Shown piece by piece: positions 18,137-29,055 of a DNA stretch of 59,761 nucleotides (its first letter is position 1; the number at the start of each line of letters is the position of its first letter). Both the position numbers and the translations under genes were made by a program. The DNA lies in the NCBI GenBank assembly GCA_028819295.1, contig JAPPMA010000072.1, positions 1 to 59,761 on the forward strand, given 5' to 3'. This DNA comes from a bacterium (GTDB taxonomy: Bacteria; Actinomycetota; Acidimicrobiia; Acidimicrobiales; Bin134). Under the pieces are notes generated by a model that worked only from the letters and a program-made list of their open reading frames with translations, ran no database searches and had not been told where the DNA came from.

Positions 18137-20116
18137 TCATATCTCCCGGCCTACCCGCGCCCCGGAGTGGATGGCGGCCATGATGCTGTTGGTGCCGTTC
18201 ACGTCGCCCACCAGGTGCATGTTGTACTGAGGGGTATCGGCCTGGCCATTCATCCCGGCCTGGAGGTAGTCGGCCAGTTCGCTATTGCAGTCGTGGTAAC
18301 TGACGATCACCGCGGTGTCGGCCTCGAAGCTTCGCTCGGTGCAGGTGCCCAGGTCGCGGGTCACAACCGCCTCCGGGGTGATCTCCCGCAGGGCTACTGC
18401 GGGGGTGAACGAGAACGCCCCCGCGAACAGCCGCTCCCGGCTGGCCTCCACGGTGGCGGCCGGATATGGGATCGTCGCCCCAAGCTGCTCGTGGCGGCTG
18501 AGGAACGTCACCTCCGCCCCAGCGGCCATCAGCGCATCGCACACCGAGATGGCCTCGAAGGTGCCGGTGTCGTCGTAAACCACCGCTTTCTGGCCGATGG
18601 CGGCCCGGCCGCCGAAGCCGAGCACCTCCCAACTGGTGTACACGTGGGGCAGGTCGGCGCCGGGGACCGGCTTCGAGGGGGCTGAGATCTGAAAGCCGCG
18701 CCGGGGGGTGGTGCCGGTGGCGATGACCAGCTCGTCGGGCTGCTCGTCGGCGACCACGTCGAGATCGACGGGGGAGCGGAGCTTCACCGCCACCCCCAGG
18801 CGGTCTAGCTCGTCGGCCAAGAACGCGGTGATCGCCCCCAGGTCGGAACGAGGCGGCACCGAGGCGGCCATGCGGACCTGGCCGCCCAGTTCGCCCGTCA
18901 TCTCGTAGAGCACCACCTCGTGGCCCCGCAGGGCCGCGGCGCGGGCTGCCTCCAGGCCGGCCGGGCCGCCCCCGGCCACCAGCACCCGCTTGGGCTGGGC
19001 CACCCGGTCGGCCGGCTCGAACGGCACCGAAGTCTCCCGGCCGGCGGCGGTGTTGACCACGCAGCGCATCTTCCCCGCCACCATGAACCGGGCCACGCAC
19101 CCCACCGACGTGCCTATGCAGGGGCGGATCTCGCTTTCCCGGCCGTCGCGGGCCTTCGCCACCAGCTCGGGGTCGGCGATCATCCCCCGCACTATCGACA
19201 CCAGATCGGCCACCCCGCTTTTGATCAGGTGCTCGGCGTGGTCGAGGGTGGTGATGCGGCCGGTGACGATGGTGGGCACGTCCACCGCCGCAGTCACCAC
19301 CTCGCTGGTGGGCACCTCGTAGCCCAGCCCCTCGTCCAGCGTGGACAGCAGCCGGTGGAAGCGCCAGTACGACGACAGCGACACGTCGAGGAAGTCGATG
19401 TCGGGCTCCACCAGCTTGGCGATGGCGGCGGCCTCCTCCGGTTCGATCCCGCCCTCGATCTGGTCGTCGGCGGAGATGCGGAGGCCCACCGGGAAGCCGG
19501 GGCTTGTCTCGGCTCGGATGGCGGCCAGGATCTCCCGCAGGAACCGGGTGCGGTTCTCCAGGCTGCCGCCGTAGCGGTCTTCTCGCAGGTTGGTGGCGGG
19601 GGAGAGGAACTGGCCGATCAGATAGCCGTGGGCACCGTGGAGCTCCACCCCGTCGAGCCCGCCCTGCTCGCACCGCCGGGCCGCGGCGGCGAACGCCTCC
19701 ACCAGCTCGTCGATCATCGCGGTGGTCAGCTCCTGGGGGACCACGCCCACCATCGGGCTGGGGATGGCGCTGGGGGCCAGGGGCTGCTGGAAGTTCTGAA
19801 GCGACCGCTGCTCGATGGCTGCGCCCCCGTGCCAAAGCTGCTGGAACACCCCGCCCCCAGCGGCATGGATACGGCTGGCCATCTCCTCGTAGAACGGCAG
19901 CACCCTGTCGGTGAACACCGGGATGTCGGTGGGAGATGAGGGGTGGACGCCGGCGATCTGGAGGATGGTGAGGGCGGCCCCGCCTCTGGCCCGAGCCTCG
20001 TGGTAGGCGATCAGGTCTTCGCCCACTGCGCCGGTGCTGTGGGCGGCTCGAACGATCCGGTTGGGCAGCGTGCAGCCGCCTATGTCGAGCGGCTGGAACA
20101 CGTGGGGGTAGGGCAT
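18137..20116 (-). CDS. OYE/FadH-type NADH:flavin oxidoreductase
   Basis: A 659-residue two-part flavoenzyme of the 2,4-dienoyl-CoA reductase / trimethylamine dehydrogenase group: an FMN-binding TIM barrel (about 1-340, with VFQPLDIGGCTLPNRIV and GGLDGVELHGAHGYL), an Fe-S segment, then FAD/NAD(P)-binding Rossmann domains (VLVAGGGPAGLEAARAAALRG). The usual iron-sulphur motif C-x2-C-x3-C-x11-C reads CIGTSVGC...C here, so the second cysteine is Thr. The substrate is unknown; enoyl or dienoyl reduction fits the acyl-CoA genes elsewhere in the window. I chose ATG 20116 because the protein begins there as in homologues; an in-frame TTG at 20167 is possible. A 10-codon ATG frame with AGGAG ahead (about 20153-20121) ends just before the start. 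Confidence 0.85.
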   Translation of the reverse strand: MPYPHVFQPLDIGGCTLPNRIVRAAHSTGAVGEDLIAYHEARARGGAALTILQIAGVHPSSPTDIPVFTDRVLPFYEEMASRIHAAGGGVFQQLWHGGAAIEQRSLQNFQQPLAPSAIPSPMVGVVPQELTTAMIDELVEAFAAAARRCEQGGLDGVELHGAHGYLIGQFLSPATNLREDRYGGSLENRTRFLREILAAIRAETSPGFPVGLRISADDQIEGGIEPEEAAAIAKLVEPDIDFLDVSLSSYWRFHRLLSTLDEGLGYEVPTSEVVTAAVDVPTIVTGRITTLDHAEHLIKSGVADLVSIVRGMIADPELVAKARDGRESEIRPCIGTSVGCVARFMVAGKMRCVVNTAAGRETSVPFEPADRVAQPKRVLVAGGGPAGLEAARAAALRGHEVVLYEMTGELGGQVRMAASVPPRSDLGAITAFLADELDRLGVAVKLRSPVDLDVVADEQPDELVIATGTTPRRGFQISAPSKPVPGADLPHVYTSWEVLGFGGRAAIGQKAVVYDDTGTFEAISVCDALMAAGAEVTFLSRHEQLGATIPYPAATVEASRERLFAGAFSFTPAVALREITPEAVVTRDLGTCTERSFEADTAVIVSYHDCNSELADYLQAGMNGQADTPQYNMHLVGDVNGTNSIMAAIHSGARVGREI

Positions 20117-20196
20117 GGGGCTATTCGGGTCCCTTTTCTGCGACTCTTTCCATCTCTCCTGTCTCAATTGCCGGCGCGGGCCGATAAGTTCACTGC

Positions 20197-23055
<2,859 letters not shown>

Positions 23056-23088
23056 GCGCATTGCGGCCACACCTGCAACCAAGCACAC

Positions 23089-24704
23089 AAGCAGGTTCCT
23101 GGCTGACTCATTAGGCTCCGCCCATGGATAGGCGCGACTTTTTGCGGGCCGCCGTTGTCGCCACTGGCGGCGCCGTTGCAGTTCCCCTGGTTGGCAGCGC
23201 AGTCGGCGCCCAGCCCGGCCCCGGACCCTATGGCAGTCTCGACGGTAGCGAGCCCGACGAGAACAGCATCATCCTGCCCCCCGGATTCACTTCCCGGATT
23301 GTGGCCATGGCCGGCGAGCCGGTGGGGGATTCCGACTACCGGTGGCTTGTCTACCCCGACGGTGCGGCCGTGTTCGACGACGGCGAGGGCGGCTGGTACC
23401 ACACGGTCAACAGCGAGGTGTTCCGTCCCGGTTTTGCGGGAGTTTCGGCCATTCACTACGGCGCCGAGGGTGAAATCCTCGACGCCTACCGGCTTCTGGA
23501 GGGCAGCAACGCCAATTGCGGCGGCGGCCCGACCCCGTGGGGCACCTTCCTGTCGGGGGAGGAGGATTTCACCGGCTATGGCGTGATCTGGGAGTGCGAC
23601 CCTACGGGGGCCACACCGTCGGTGTCGCATCCGGCAATGGGCGTCTTCACCCACGAAGCGGCCGCGGTCGATCCCGACCGCCAGCAGGTGTACATGACCG
23701 AGGACCAGTTCGACGGGCTGTTCTACCGGTTCACCCCTTCCAACTATCCCGACCTGAGCGAGGGCTTGCTCGAAGCCGCCCGCGTCGAGGAAGACGGGTC
23801 TGTCAGCTGGATCGAAGTGCCCGACCCGTCGGCAACCGAAACGCTTACCCGCCAACAGCTTCCCGGCGAGGCGACGGCGTTCCTGGGCGGCGAGGGCATT
23901 TGGTATCACGACGACGTCGTGTTCTGGTCGACCAAGTTCGACAACATCATCCATGCCATTAACACCGCCGATCAGACGTATAGCCGGATCTACGAGGCCG
24001 ATCCGGCAAAGGTGGCCGAGGGAACCGCAATCCTCTCCGGGGTGGACAACCTCACCGTGGACGGCGGCAGCGGCGATGTGTACGTGGCGGAGGACGGCGG
24101 CAACATGGAGATCGTCATCATCACCCCCGAGGGCGAGGTCGCCCCGTTCCTGCGCATCGTGGACCAGGATGGATCAGAGATCACCGGACCGGTCTTCAAT
24201 CCCCGGCGCGACCGCCTGTACTTCTCCAGCCAGCGCGGCCCGGCCCCCAACAATGCCGAGGACGTCCTCCCCGAATCGGAAATCAGGGGGAACCACACCG
24301 GCATCACCTACGAGGTGACCGGCCCCTTCCGCGGCATCGTTCCCGAACCCGAGCCGACCCCAACGGCGGCACCAACGGTGGTCGCAACCCCGACGGCTGC
24401 GCCAACCCCAGCGCCGACTCCGGCGCCCACCGCTGCCCCAACTCCAGCGCCCACGCCTGCCCCAACCAGGGCGGCAACCCCCGCACCGACTTCCGCGCCG
24501 ACCGAGACCATCGCCGCCGCAGCCAGCTCCGGCGGCAATGGCGGCGGCGGAAGCAACACCGGAATCTTCGTCGGAGTAGGAGTAGCGGCAGCAGCCGTAG
24601 TGGCCGGCGCTCTGGTGGCCATCCGACGAAGGCGACCTGCCTAGCCCGAGTCCTTCGTGATCGTGGCAACATGATCAATCCCCGCCGTAAGCAGGTACCT
24701 GGCT
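23089..24704. repeat. 16-bp direct repeat flanking the PhoX-like gene
   Basis: AAGCAGGTTCCTGGCT at 23089-23104 and AAGCAGGTACCTGGCT at 24689-24704 differ at one base and bracket the PhoX-like gene. The second copy lies 2 bp before the HigA-like stop, at the edge of the accessory island. It could mark an insertion or recombination event, or be chance. Confidence 0.35.
23124..24644 (+). CDS. Tat-exported, membrane-anchored PhoX-like (DUF839) protein
   Basis: Protein of 506 residues. The twin-arginine motif MDRRDFLRAA and hydrophobic stretch end near VGSAVGAQ, so it is exported folded by Tat. The body (about 45-400) matches the DUF839/PhoX family of Ca/Fe-dependent alkaline phosphatases (ILPPGFTSRIVA, TPWGTFLSGEEDFTGYG, GVFTHEAAAVDP, VYMTEDQFDGLFYRFTP). 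A ~90-residue Thr/Pro/Ala linker follows, then a Gly/Ser stretch, a transmembrane segment (IFVGVGVAAAAVVAGALVA) and RRRR at the C-terminus, which would tether the enzyme outside the membrane. ATG 23124 lies 6 nt after TAGGCT (leaderless pattern). Phosphate scavenging is plausible beside ppk2 and the GDPD gene, but the specific activity is inferred. Confidence 0.82.
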   Translation: MDRRDFLRAAVVATGGAVAVPLVGSAVGAQPGPGPYGSLDGSEPDENSIILPPGFTSRIVAMAGEPVGDSDYRWLVYPDGAAVFDDGEGGWYHTVNSEVFRPGFAGVSAIHYGAEGEILDAYRLLEGSNANCGGGPTPWGTFLSGEEDFTGYGVIWECDPTGATPSVSHPAMGVFTHEAAAVDPDRQQVYMTEDQFDGLFYRFTPSNYPDLSEGLLEAARVEEDGSVSWIEVPDPSATETLTRQQLPGEATAFLGGEGIWYHDDVVFWSTKFDNIIHAINTADQTYSRIYEADPAKVAEGTAILSGVDNLTVDGGSGDVYVAEDGGNMEIVIITPEGEVAPFLRIVDQDGSEITGPVFNPRRDRLYFSSQRGPAPNNAEDVLPESEIRGNHTGITYEVTGPFRGIVPEPEPTPTAAPTVVATPTAAPTPAPTPAPTAAPTPAPTPAPTRAATPAPTSAPTETIAAAASSGGNGGGGSNTGIFVGVGVAAAAVVAGALVAIRRRRPA

Positions 24705-24705
24705 T

Positions 24706-24990
24706 TCAGCTACTGGAGGCGTGAGAGACACGTAGGCGGAGCCCCAGACGCTCCAGGATCATGAGCACGGATGCAAGATCAGGATTGCTGTTGATGGGAG
24801 CTCCGTGAGCCGCGACTCCCAACTCTTCGGCCATAGACGGCTTGCCCAAAACGCGAGCGATATCTCTAAGCGCGGCAGCCGTTAGCTCAGGATCATTCTC
24901 AGCAAGGACGGCGTCCAGGTAGGCAATGATGTCTTCCTCAGAGTTCAGGTGATCTACTGCATCCCAAGTTTGCGTCCTGATTGTGCCCAC
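24706..24990 (-). CDS. HigA-type addiction module antidote (COG3636-like)
   Basis: A 94-residue helix-turn-helix antitoxin. The core AALRDIARVLGKPSMAEELGV followed by NPDLASVLMILERLGLRLRV is the layout of the 'addiction module antidote' family, whose partner is a RelE-like killer protein encoded directly upstream. That partner is at 25008-25292, 17 bp away, in the expected toxin-then-antitoxin order. GTG 24990 is preceded by GGAG 8 nt upstream. The region that normally recognises DNA (after EELGV) has an unusual insertion-like AAHGAPINS. Since the toxin appears broken, the antitoxin may persist as an orphan regulator. Confidence 0.72.
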   Translation of the reverse strand: MGTIRTQTWDAVDHLNSEEDIIAYLDAVLAENDPELTAAALRDIARVLGKPSMAEELGVAAHGAPINSNPDLASVLMILERLGLRLRVSHASSS

Positions 24991-25007
24991 GCAATTTCTC
25001 CAATCGG

Positions 25008-25292
25008 CTATAGGCGTATTGCCATTTTAGTCGCTCTATCGATGTCTCGGTTCTGGGTGCTTTTGTTGCCCCCGACTAGCAACACCACTGATTGCTGGCG
25101 GCGGACAAAGTACACCCGGTAGCCGGGACCGTGATCGATTCGCATCTCTGAGACGCCTTTTCCCACCGGCCTGAAATCGCCGGGATTGCCCAGTTGGAGT
25201 CTACGGATGCGAGCCAGGATGCGGGTACGGGCATTGCGATCCCGCAAGTTGTCGAACCATCGTACGAACGCGTCGGTCTACAGCACCTCCAT
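25008..25292 (-). pseudogene. HigB-like killer protein with amber codon at position 5
   Basis: RelE/ParE-fold mRNA-interferase family (COG3657 type): the frame encodes TDAFVRWFDNLRDRNARTR, then GNPGDFRPVGKGVSEMRIDHGPGYRVYFV and GGNKSTQNRDIDRA, all hallmark segments. Read from ATG 25292, codons are ATG GAG GTG CTG TAG ACC GAC..., so a TAG (25278-25280) falls at codon 5, where relatives usually have a non-stop residue before the TD. Without it the product would be 94 residues, the normal family length. Initiation at TTG 25247 would give 79 residues lacking the first helix. I therefore read it as inactivated or strongly reduced. It lies upstream of its antitoxin. The same frame further upstream (to about 25413) holds another short open stretch ended by a TGA at 25308-25310, possibly more remnant. 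Confidence 0.65.
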
Positions 25293-25510
25293 TTCCTGGG
25301 CCAACTGTCACGCCAATTCCTCCGAGCCCATGAAGGGCACCTGCGAGGTGGCCTCAAAATCCCTGGTCACAGCCTCATCAGCCATGTCAGGGACAATATC
25401 CACCACCTGTGACAGTTAGTCCCGAACCATCTACACTTGCCCGTCAGCATGACTACGGATTGGCACAACAGTCTGTGCCCAAACCTTCGAGCAGGTAGCG
25501 CTCACGGCGG

Positions 25511-26395
25511 ATGACCTCTTCGTCTGACTACCTCACTCCAGAGGCTCGTGCTCGTATGGCGATCGACGAGACCGGCGGCACCGTCCCCGCCGGCTTCGTG
25601 ACCGAGTTCCGCGATCGGGAGACCCGCAGCATCCGTCTCGAGCGAGCCGACAACGACATTGACTACAACGCGGCGGAGCTCGACAAGAAAGTCGTGGCCC
25701 CCGATCAGATTCGCACCGTCGTGCGCACATTTCGCAATTCGCTGCCCAAGATGTTTAAAGATCGGAAACGGGGCGATGACGACCTCCTGGTCAATATCCC
25801 CAAGACCCTGATCTTCGCTAAAGACGACAGCCACGCCGACGACATCGTGCAGATCGTGCGGGAGGAATTCGGCCTCGGCAACCAGGGGGCGGTGAAGATC
25901 ACCTATCGGTCCGGAGAGTCGGGCGAGAGCGCCGAGCAACTGCTCCAGAAGTTCCGCACCGACTATCCCACCCGAATCGCGGTGACCGTGGACATGATTG
26001 CCACCGGCACCGATGTGAAGCCCATCGAGTGCGTTGTGTTCATGCGCATGGTGCGCAGCCGCAACTTCTTCGAGCAGATGAAGGGTCGTGGCGTCCGGGT
26101 GATCGACAGCGACCAGCTCCGCACCGTCACCCCCGACGCCCAGGCCAAGGACCGCTTCGTAATCGTGGACGCAGTAGGCGTGACCGAGGCCGACCTCCAC
26201 GACACTGTCCCGCTGGAGCGGCAGCGCCACGTGAGCTTCGACAAGCTGCTCAACCAGATCGGCCTCGGTGTGAGGGATCTCGACGTAGTGTCTTCAGTCG
26301 CATCGCGCCTGGCCCGACTCGACCCCCAAGACCCCAACGACGAACCGGCCTCAGCATTGCTAGAACGCATCGCCACAGCTTGGCAGCCCGCCTAG
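25511..26395 (+). pseudogene. Type I restriction enzyme HsdR fragment
   Basis: The 294 codons match the second helicase domain of EcoEI-type HsdR (motor subunit): VVAPDQIRTVVRTFR, PKTLIFAKDDSHADDIV, TVDMIATGTDVKPIECVVFMR, FFEQMKGRGVRVI and DRFVIVDAVGVTEADLHD. Intact HsdR is 800-1000 residues or more. Here the nuclease domain, helicase domain 1 with the Walker A site, and most of the C-terminal domain are missing. The first ~18 residues (SDYLTPEARARMAIDE) resemble the very N-terminus of HsdR, which suggests an internal in-frame deletion rather than simple 5' loss. No hsdM or hsdS is present. It cannot act as a restriction enzyme. Confidence 0.78.
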
Positions 26396-26421
26396 GGTCT
26401 GTTGACAAGCCCGGTGAAGTC

Positions 26422-26940
26422 TCAGCCTGAGGCTTGACCGGCAACCAGACTTGACGCGACACCCACGGCGAATTGGTGAGCGGTCATTTTCGCCTTGTCC
26501 CAGTTATGACTCGTCTTGTCCTCGTTCTCCCCGTCGTATCCTTCCAGCGCCGCCGCTATGAAGTCTGTGGCTATCCCCTCGACGGCCATGAGAATCCTGT
26601 GTACCTCGGGCACAGCGACAAATACCTTGTAGAAGACCCCGTTGTCATAGACCAGCCCATCATCCTTTCTGTCCATCAAGAAGGACAGCGGCACTCGTAA
26701 ATCGGTCTTCCTCGGATAGTCGGGACCCAGAAGCCCATTCCAGTCTTGGTGGAGCAGCGGTACATCCCTGCGGTATGCCGGAAGGTTGTCGTCTCTGGCG
26801 TAGCCCTCCATCTCCCTGCTTATCCATTTGCGTGTCTCGTCGGTCAACTCGAAGAATCGGAGACGCGCCAGTGCCCGCTCCAAGTCGCCCTCGACAATTT
26901 GGTCTCGCAGAGCAAGGAGTTCTTGATACGTGGGTTTCAC
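26422..26940 (-). CDS. AbiTii-like domain protein
   Basis: Protein of 172 residues. The N-terminal ~60 residues (ALRDQIVEGDLERALARLRFF, then ETRKWISREMEGYARDDNLPAYR) follow the AbiTii-domain pattern, in which a short helical start leads to a W...E..GY...LP.YR motif. AbiTii is known from the lactococcal AbiT abortive infection system and from larger defence-related proteins. The rest is not recognised. It starts at GTG 26940, 7 nt after TAAGCT (leaderless pattern). It is divergent from the Clp-fold protease gene across 290 bp, and tail-to-tail with the HsdR fragment. A defence role is inferred from domain and neighbourhood only. Confidence 0.5.
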   Translation of the reverse strand: MKPTYQELLALRDQIVEGDLERALARLRFFELTDETRKWISREMEGYARDDNLPAYRRDVPLLHQDWNGLLGPDYPRKTDLRVPLSFLMDRKDDGLVYDNGVFYKVFVAVPEVHRILMAVEGIATDFIAAALEGYDGENEDKTSHNWDKAKMTAHQFAVGVASSLVAGQASG

Positions 26941-27230
26941 GGCTCACAGCTTACGGAGCCCCATCCCTTTCTCCAATGGGGCACCTCTGTGGTGCGGTAC
27001 CACTACCTACCCACTCCCCGTCCCAGAGCCCGCGTCGCCTCCGGGCCAGGCCGTGTGCTCCCATTGTGTGGAGATGAGTGCAAATGCTATTTAAATAATT
27101 TTCCATATATGCTATTGTTTTCGGAGCGGAGGTATGGCAGCATGACGCATTGACCAAGATGAAGGCTGAACCGCAGGACACCGTGGTTGAGAAGTTGTAA
27201 TGCCTACTTCTGAAAGGAGACATCAGCCAA

Positions 27231-28097
27231 ATGTCAGATGCCTTAGTGCCGTCGAATGTTCAGGACAGTGTGCGTGAGTTTGCCAATACGCGCCTCTTGG
27301 CCATCGAAGAGATGCTGAAGGCGGACGGGCTGGCCATCATCTCGCCCATCGTCGAAAGCGTCGAGCACCGGACCAGGATCGCTGTCGAGGGCAGAGAAAA
27401 CCGGCGGGACACCCTCTTCGTGATCCTGGACACCTCCGGTGGCATCGTTGAAGTGGTGGAGCGAATCGTGCGGATCCTGCGCAGGCATTATACGGAGGTC
27501 AAGTTCATCATCCCGAACAGGGCGATGTCGGCAGGGACCGTGTTGGCCATGTCCGGGGACGCGATACTGATGGATTATCACTCCTGCCTCGGGCCCATTG
27601 ACCCACAGCTCCAAAGAGCTGGCAGCCTAGTGCCAGCGCTCTCCTATCTGTCACAGTACGAGGAACTCAAAAGGAAAAGCGAGAGTGGGGCACTGTCCAC
27701 TGCCGAACTGGTGCTTCTGCAAAAGCTGGACCTGGCTGAGCTTCACCGATTCGAGCTGGCACGCGACCTCTCGATAAGCCTTCTGAAGGAGTGGCTCACC
27801 CGGTACAAGTTCAAGGACTGGACTGTGACCGAGACCAGCCGCGCCACTGTCAGCACCGAGATGAAGGAGAAGCGAGCCGAGGACATCGCGCGCAAGCTCA
27901 ATGACCACACGAGGTGGCTCACGCACGGGCGGGGAATAGACATGGCCACTCTGGAGGGGGAGCTCAAGCTGAAGATAGACGACCTTGACGGCTACCCCGG
28001 GCTGAAGGTCGCAGCGTGGGACTACTTCTGGTTTACGAACAGCTACATGCAAGCATCCGGGACTTCGTCGTTCGTACACACACCCAATTTCTTCTAG
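27231..28097 (+). CDS. SDH-type Clp-fold serine protease
   Basis: Protein of 288 residues. Residues about 55-130 have the ClpP/crotonase-fold core of the SppA/'serine dehydrogenase proteinase' group: LFVILDTSGGIVEVVERIVRI (the GG strand), IIPNRAMSAGTVLAMSGD with the expected nucleophile Ser100, and MDYHSCLGPIDPQL, which closes the active site. The second half is helical and charged (TEMKEKRAEDIARKLNDHTRW) and ends without a membrane segment. A clear AGGAG lies about 11 nt before ATG 27231. It is followed 29 bp later by a 59-residue gene. The preceding 290-bp gap holds a strongly AT-rich block (about 27085-27125, likely promoter) and several short inverted repeats, but no other gene I can support. 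Substrate unknown; the setting among defence remnants suggests a role there. Confidence 0.75.
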   Translation: MSDALVPSNVQDSVREFANTRLLAIEEMLKADGLAIISPIVESVEHRTRIAVEGRENRRDTLFVILDTSGGIVEVVERIVRILRRHYTEVKFIIPNRAMSAGTVLAMSGDAILMDYHSCLGPIDPQLQRAGSLVPALSYLSQYEELKRKSESGALSTAELVLLQKLDLAELHRFELARDLSISLLKEWLTRYKFKDWTVTETSRATVSTEMKEKRAEDIARKLNDHTRWLTHGRGIDMATLEGELKLKIDDLDGYPGLKVAAWDYFWFTNSYMQASGTSSFVHTPNFF

Positions 28098-28126
28098 GCT
28101 GTAGAACTATGAGGAAGGATCTCTGC

Positions 28127-28306
28127 ATGTTTGAGGAAATGGCCAAAGCCAACTCAAGGGTGGACTGGGACGCTTTGAGGCGCAGCCGCCAGGCCGCAGA
28201 GCAGCTAGCGGAAGTCGGCATCGAACTGGGCGGCTACCGCCTTTCCCCCGAACTCGGCGACATGCAGTCCGTGCCCCCAGGAGCATTCGACCAAAAACTG
28301 TGGTAG
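28127..28306 (+). CDS. Small protein, probable partner of the Clp-fold protease
   Basis: A 59-residue protein (MFEEMAKANSRVDWDALRRS..., ending in DQKLW) with a helical first half. GAGGAAGGA lies 7 nt upstream of ATG 28127, a better ribosome site than for the other in-frame starts (28109, 28016). It follows the protease gene after 29 bp on the same strand and is probably co-transcribed. No family is recognised. It could be a substrate, adaptor or antitoxin-like partner of the protease; nothing in the sequence decides this. Confidence 0.5.
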   Translation: MFEEMAKANSRVDWDALRRSRQAAEQLAEVGIELGGYRLSPELGDMQSVPPGAFDQKLW

Positions 28307-28427
28307 TCGAGACTCATTGAGCCACGCGAACCGAAGACTTCCACGGCACCGTACCCTATGACCGGACCCCGTTTTTTGGTCCAGGTGTTATGAGAGTGAT
28401 AGACGTCGTAAGTCGATCTTGGCAAAA

Positions 28428-28784
28428 ATGGCCAAACTCCCAGTTCGAGTCTGGGTCTACATGTCAGGAGAAAAGGAACCACTGGCGCGAAGGCGCAGCA
28501 TCGCCGCGTTGTTGAGGGATTTGGATGCTGTAAATGGAGAGCGGCTCGTCATCGAACGGCGGGAAATCAGCCAGGATGCCAGAGAGAAATCCCAAATTGG
28601 CGAGGCGAAGCGCCTTGGATTAGCACCAGCCAGGTTGAACTACGACCATCTAGGGCCTAACGAGGAACCGCTCCTGTGGATCGCGGACGCCGTGGCATGG
28701 AACTACGGGGCTGAAGGCAACTGGCGCCAGCGGGCAGGTGAGCTCATTGAGCAGGTAAAGGACGTAGATTGTTGCTTCCCCTGA
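28428..28784 (+). CDS. Hypothetical protein, possibly an N-terminally truncated fragment
   Basis: 118 residues from ATG 28428 (or TTG 28419, three codons earlier); neither has a clear ribosome site. The end of the protein (LAPARLNYDHLGPNEEPLLWIADAVAWNYGAEGNWR) resembles the C-terminal 'EPLLWIADAVA' segment of a widespread actinobacterial hypothetical family. The part before it (RRRSIAALLRDLDAVNGERLVIERRE) fits the same family, so the N-terminal strand region seems shortened. Function unknown. It stands alone between the protease operon and the RHH antitoxin. Codon use and GC are somewhat lower than the core, as in the rest of the island. Confidence 0.45.
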   Translation: MAKLPVRVWVYMSGEKEPLARRRSIAALLRDLDAVNGERLVIERREISQDAREKSQIGEAKRLGLAPARLNYDHLGPNEEPLLWIADAVAWNYGAEGNWRQRAGELIEQVKDVDCCFP

Positions 28785-28824
28785 CGCGCAAGAGCCCGGC
28801 CACTCACCGTCCGGATCGGCAGTG

Positions 28825-28843
28825 TGGTATCTGGCTGATACCA
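28825..28843 (+). promoter_or_regulatory. Candidate operator of the RHH antitoxin
   Basis: A perfect 7-bp inverted repeat, TGGTATC (28825-28831) and GATACCA (28837-28843) with a 5-nt spacer, overlaps TACCAT (28839-28844), the -10-like box 7 nt before the antitoxin ATG. RHH antitoxins typically bind such palindromes to repress their own operon. Confidence 0.55.
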
Positions 28844-28851
28844 TCTATTGG

Positions 28852-29055
28852 ATGGCTATGACGCTCAGGTTGACAGAGGAGGAGCAGGACGCTCTGCGAG
28901 AGCGAGCGGCGCTCGAGGGTACGTCGATGCAGGAGGCAGCGCGACGGGCAGTACGCGAGTACATCGCCAAGGCCGATCATCGCGACCGCGTCGCTGCTGC
29001 TGCTGAACTCATCACGCAGCGCCATGCCGACGCGTTGCAACGCCTGGGCGAGTGA
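28852..29055 (+). CDS. Ribbon-helix-helix (CopG/ParD-like) antitoxin
   Basis: A 67-residue protein whose N-terminus MTLRLTEEEQDALRERAALEGTS... with AARRAVREYI is the classic RHH fold (DNA-contacting beta strand, then two helices). It is followed by a charged tail that would bind the toxin. ATG 28852 lies 7 nt after TACCAT (leaderless pattern); ATG 28858 is a possible alternative. Its TGA overlaps the GTG of a short Doc-like reading frame (GTGA), the usual coupling in RHH-Doc operons, but that toxin is cut after 21 codons. The palindrome just upstream is the likely autoregulatory site. Confidence 0.75.
   Translation: MAMTLRLTEEEQDALRERAALEGTSMQEAARRAVREYIAKADHRDRVAAAAELITQRHADALQRLGE

Noticed and set aside
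25076..25357. 93-codon frame overlapping the HigB-like toxin
   Set aside because: It is a different frame of the same DNA. The family-conserved residues are all in the other frame, which contains the amber codon.
28307..28418. GGACC...GGTCC hairpin with a T-run before the gene at 28428
   Set aside because: The stem is only 5 bp and the T-run is in the loop, so it is not a convincing terminator or riboswitch.
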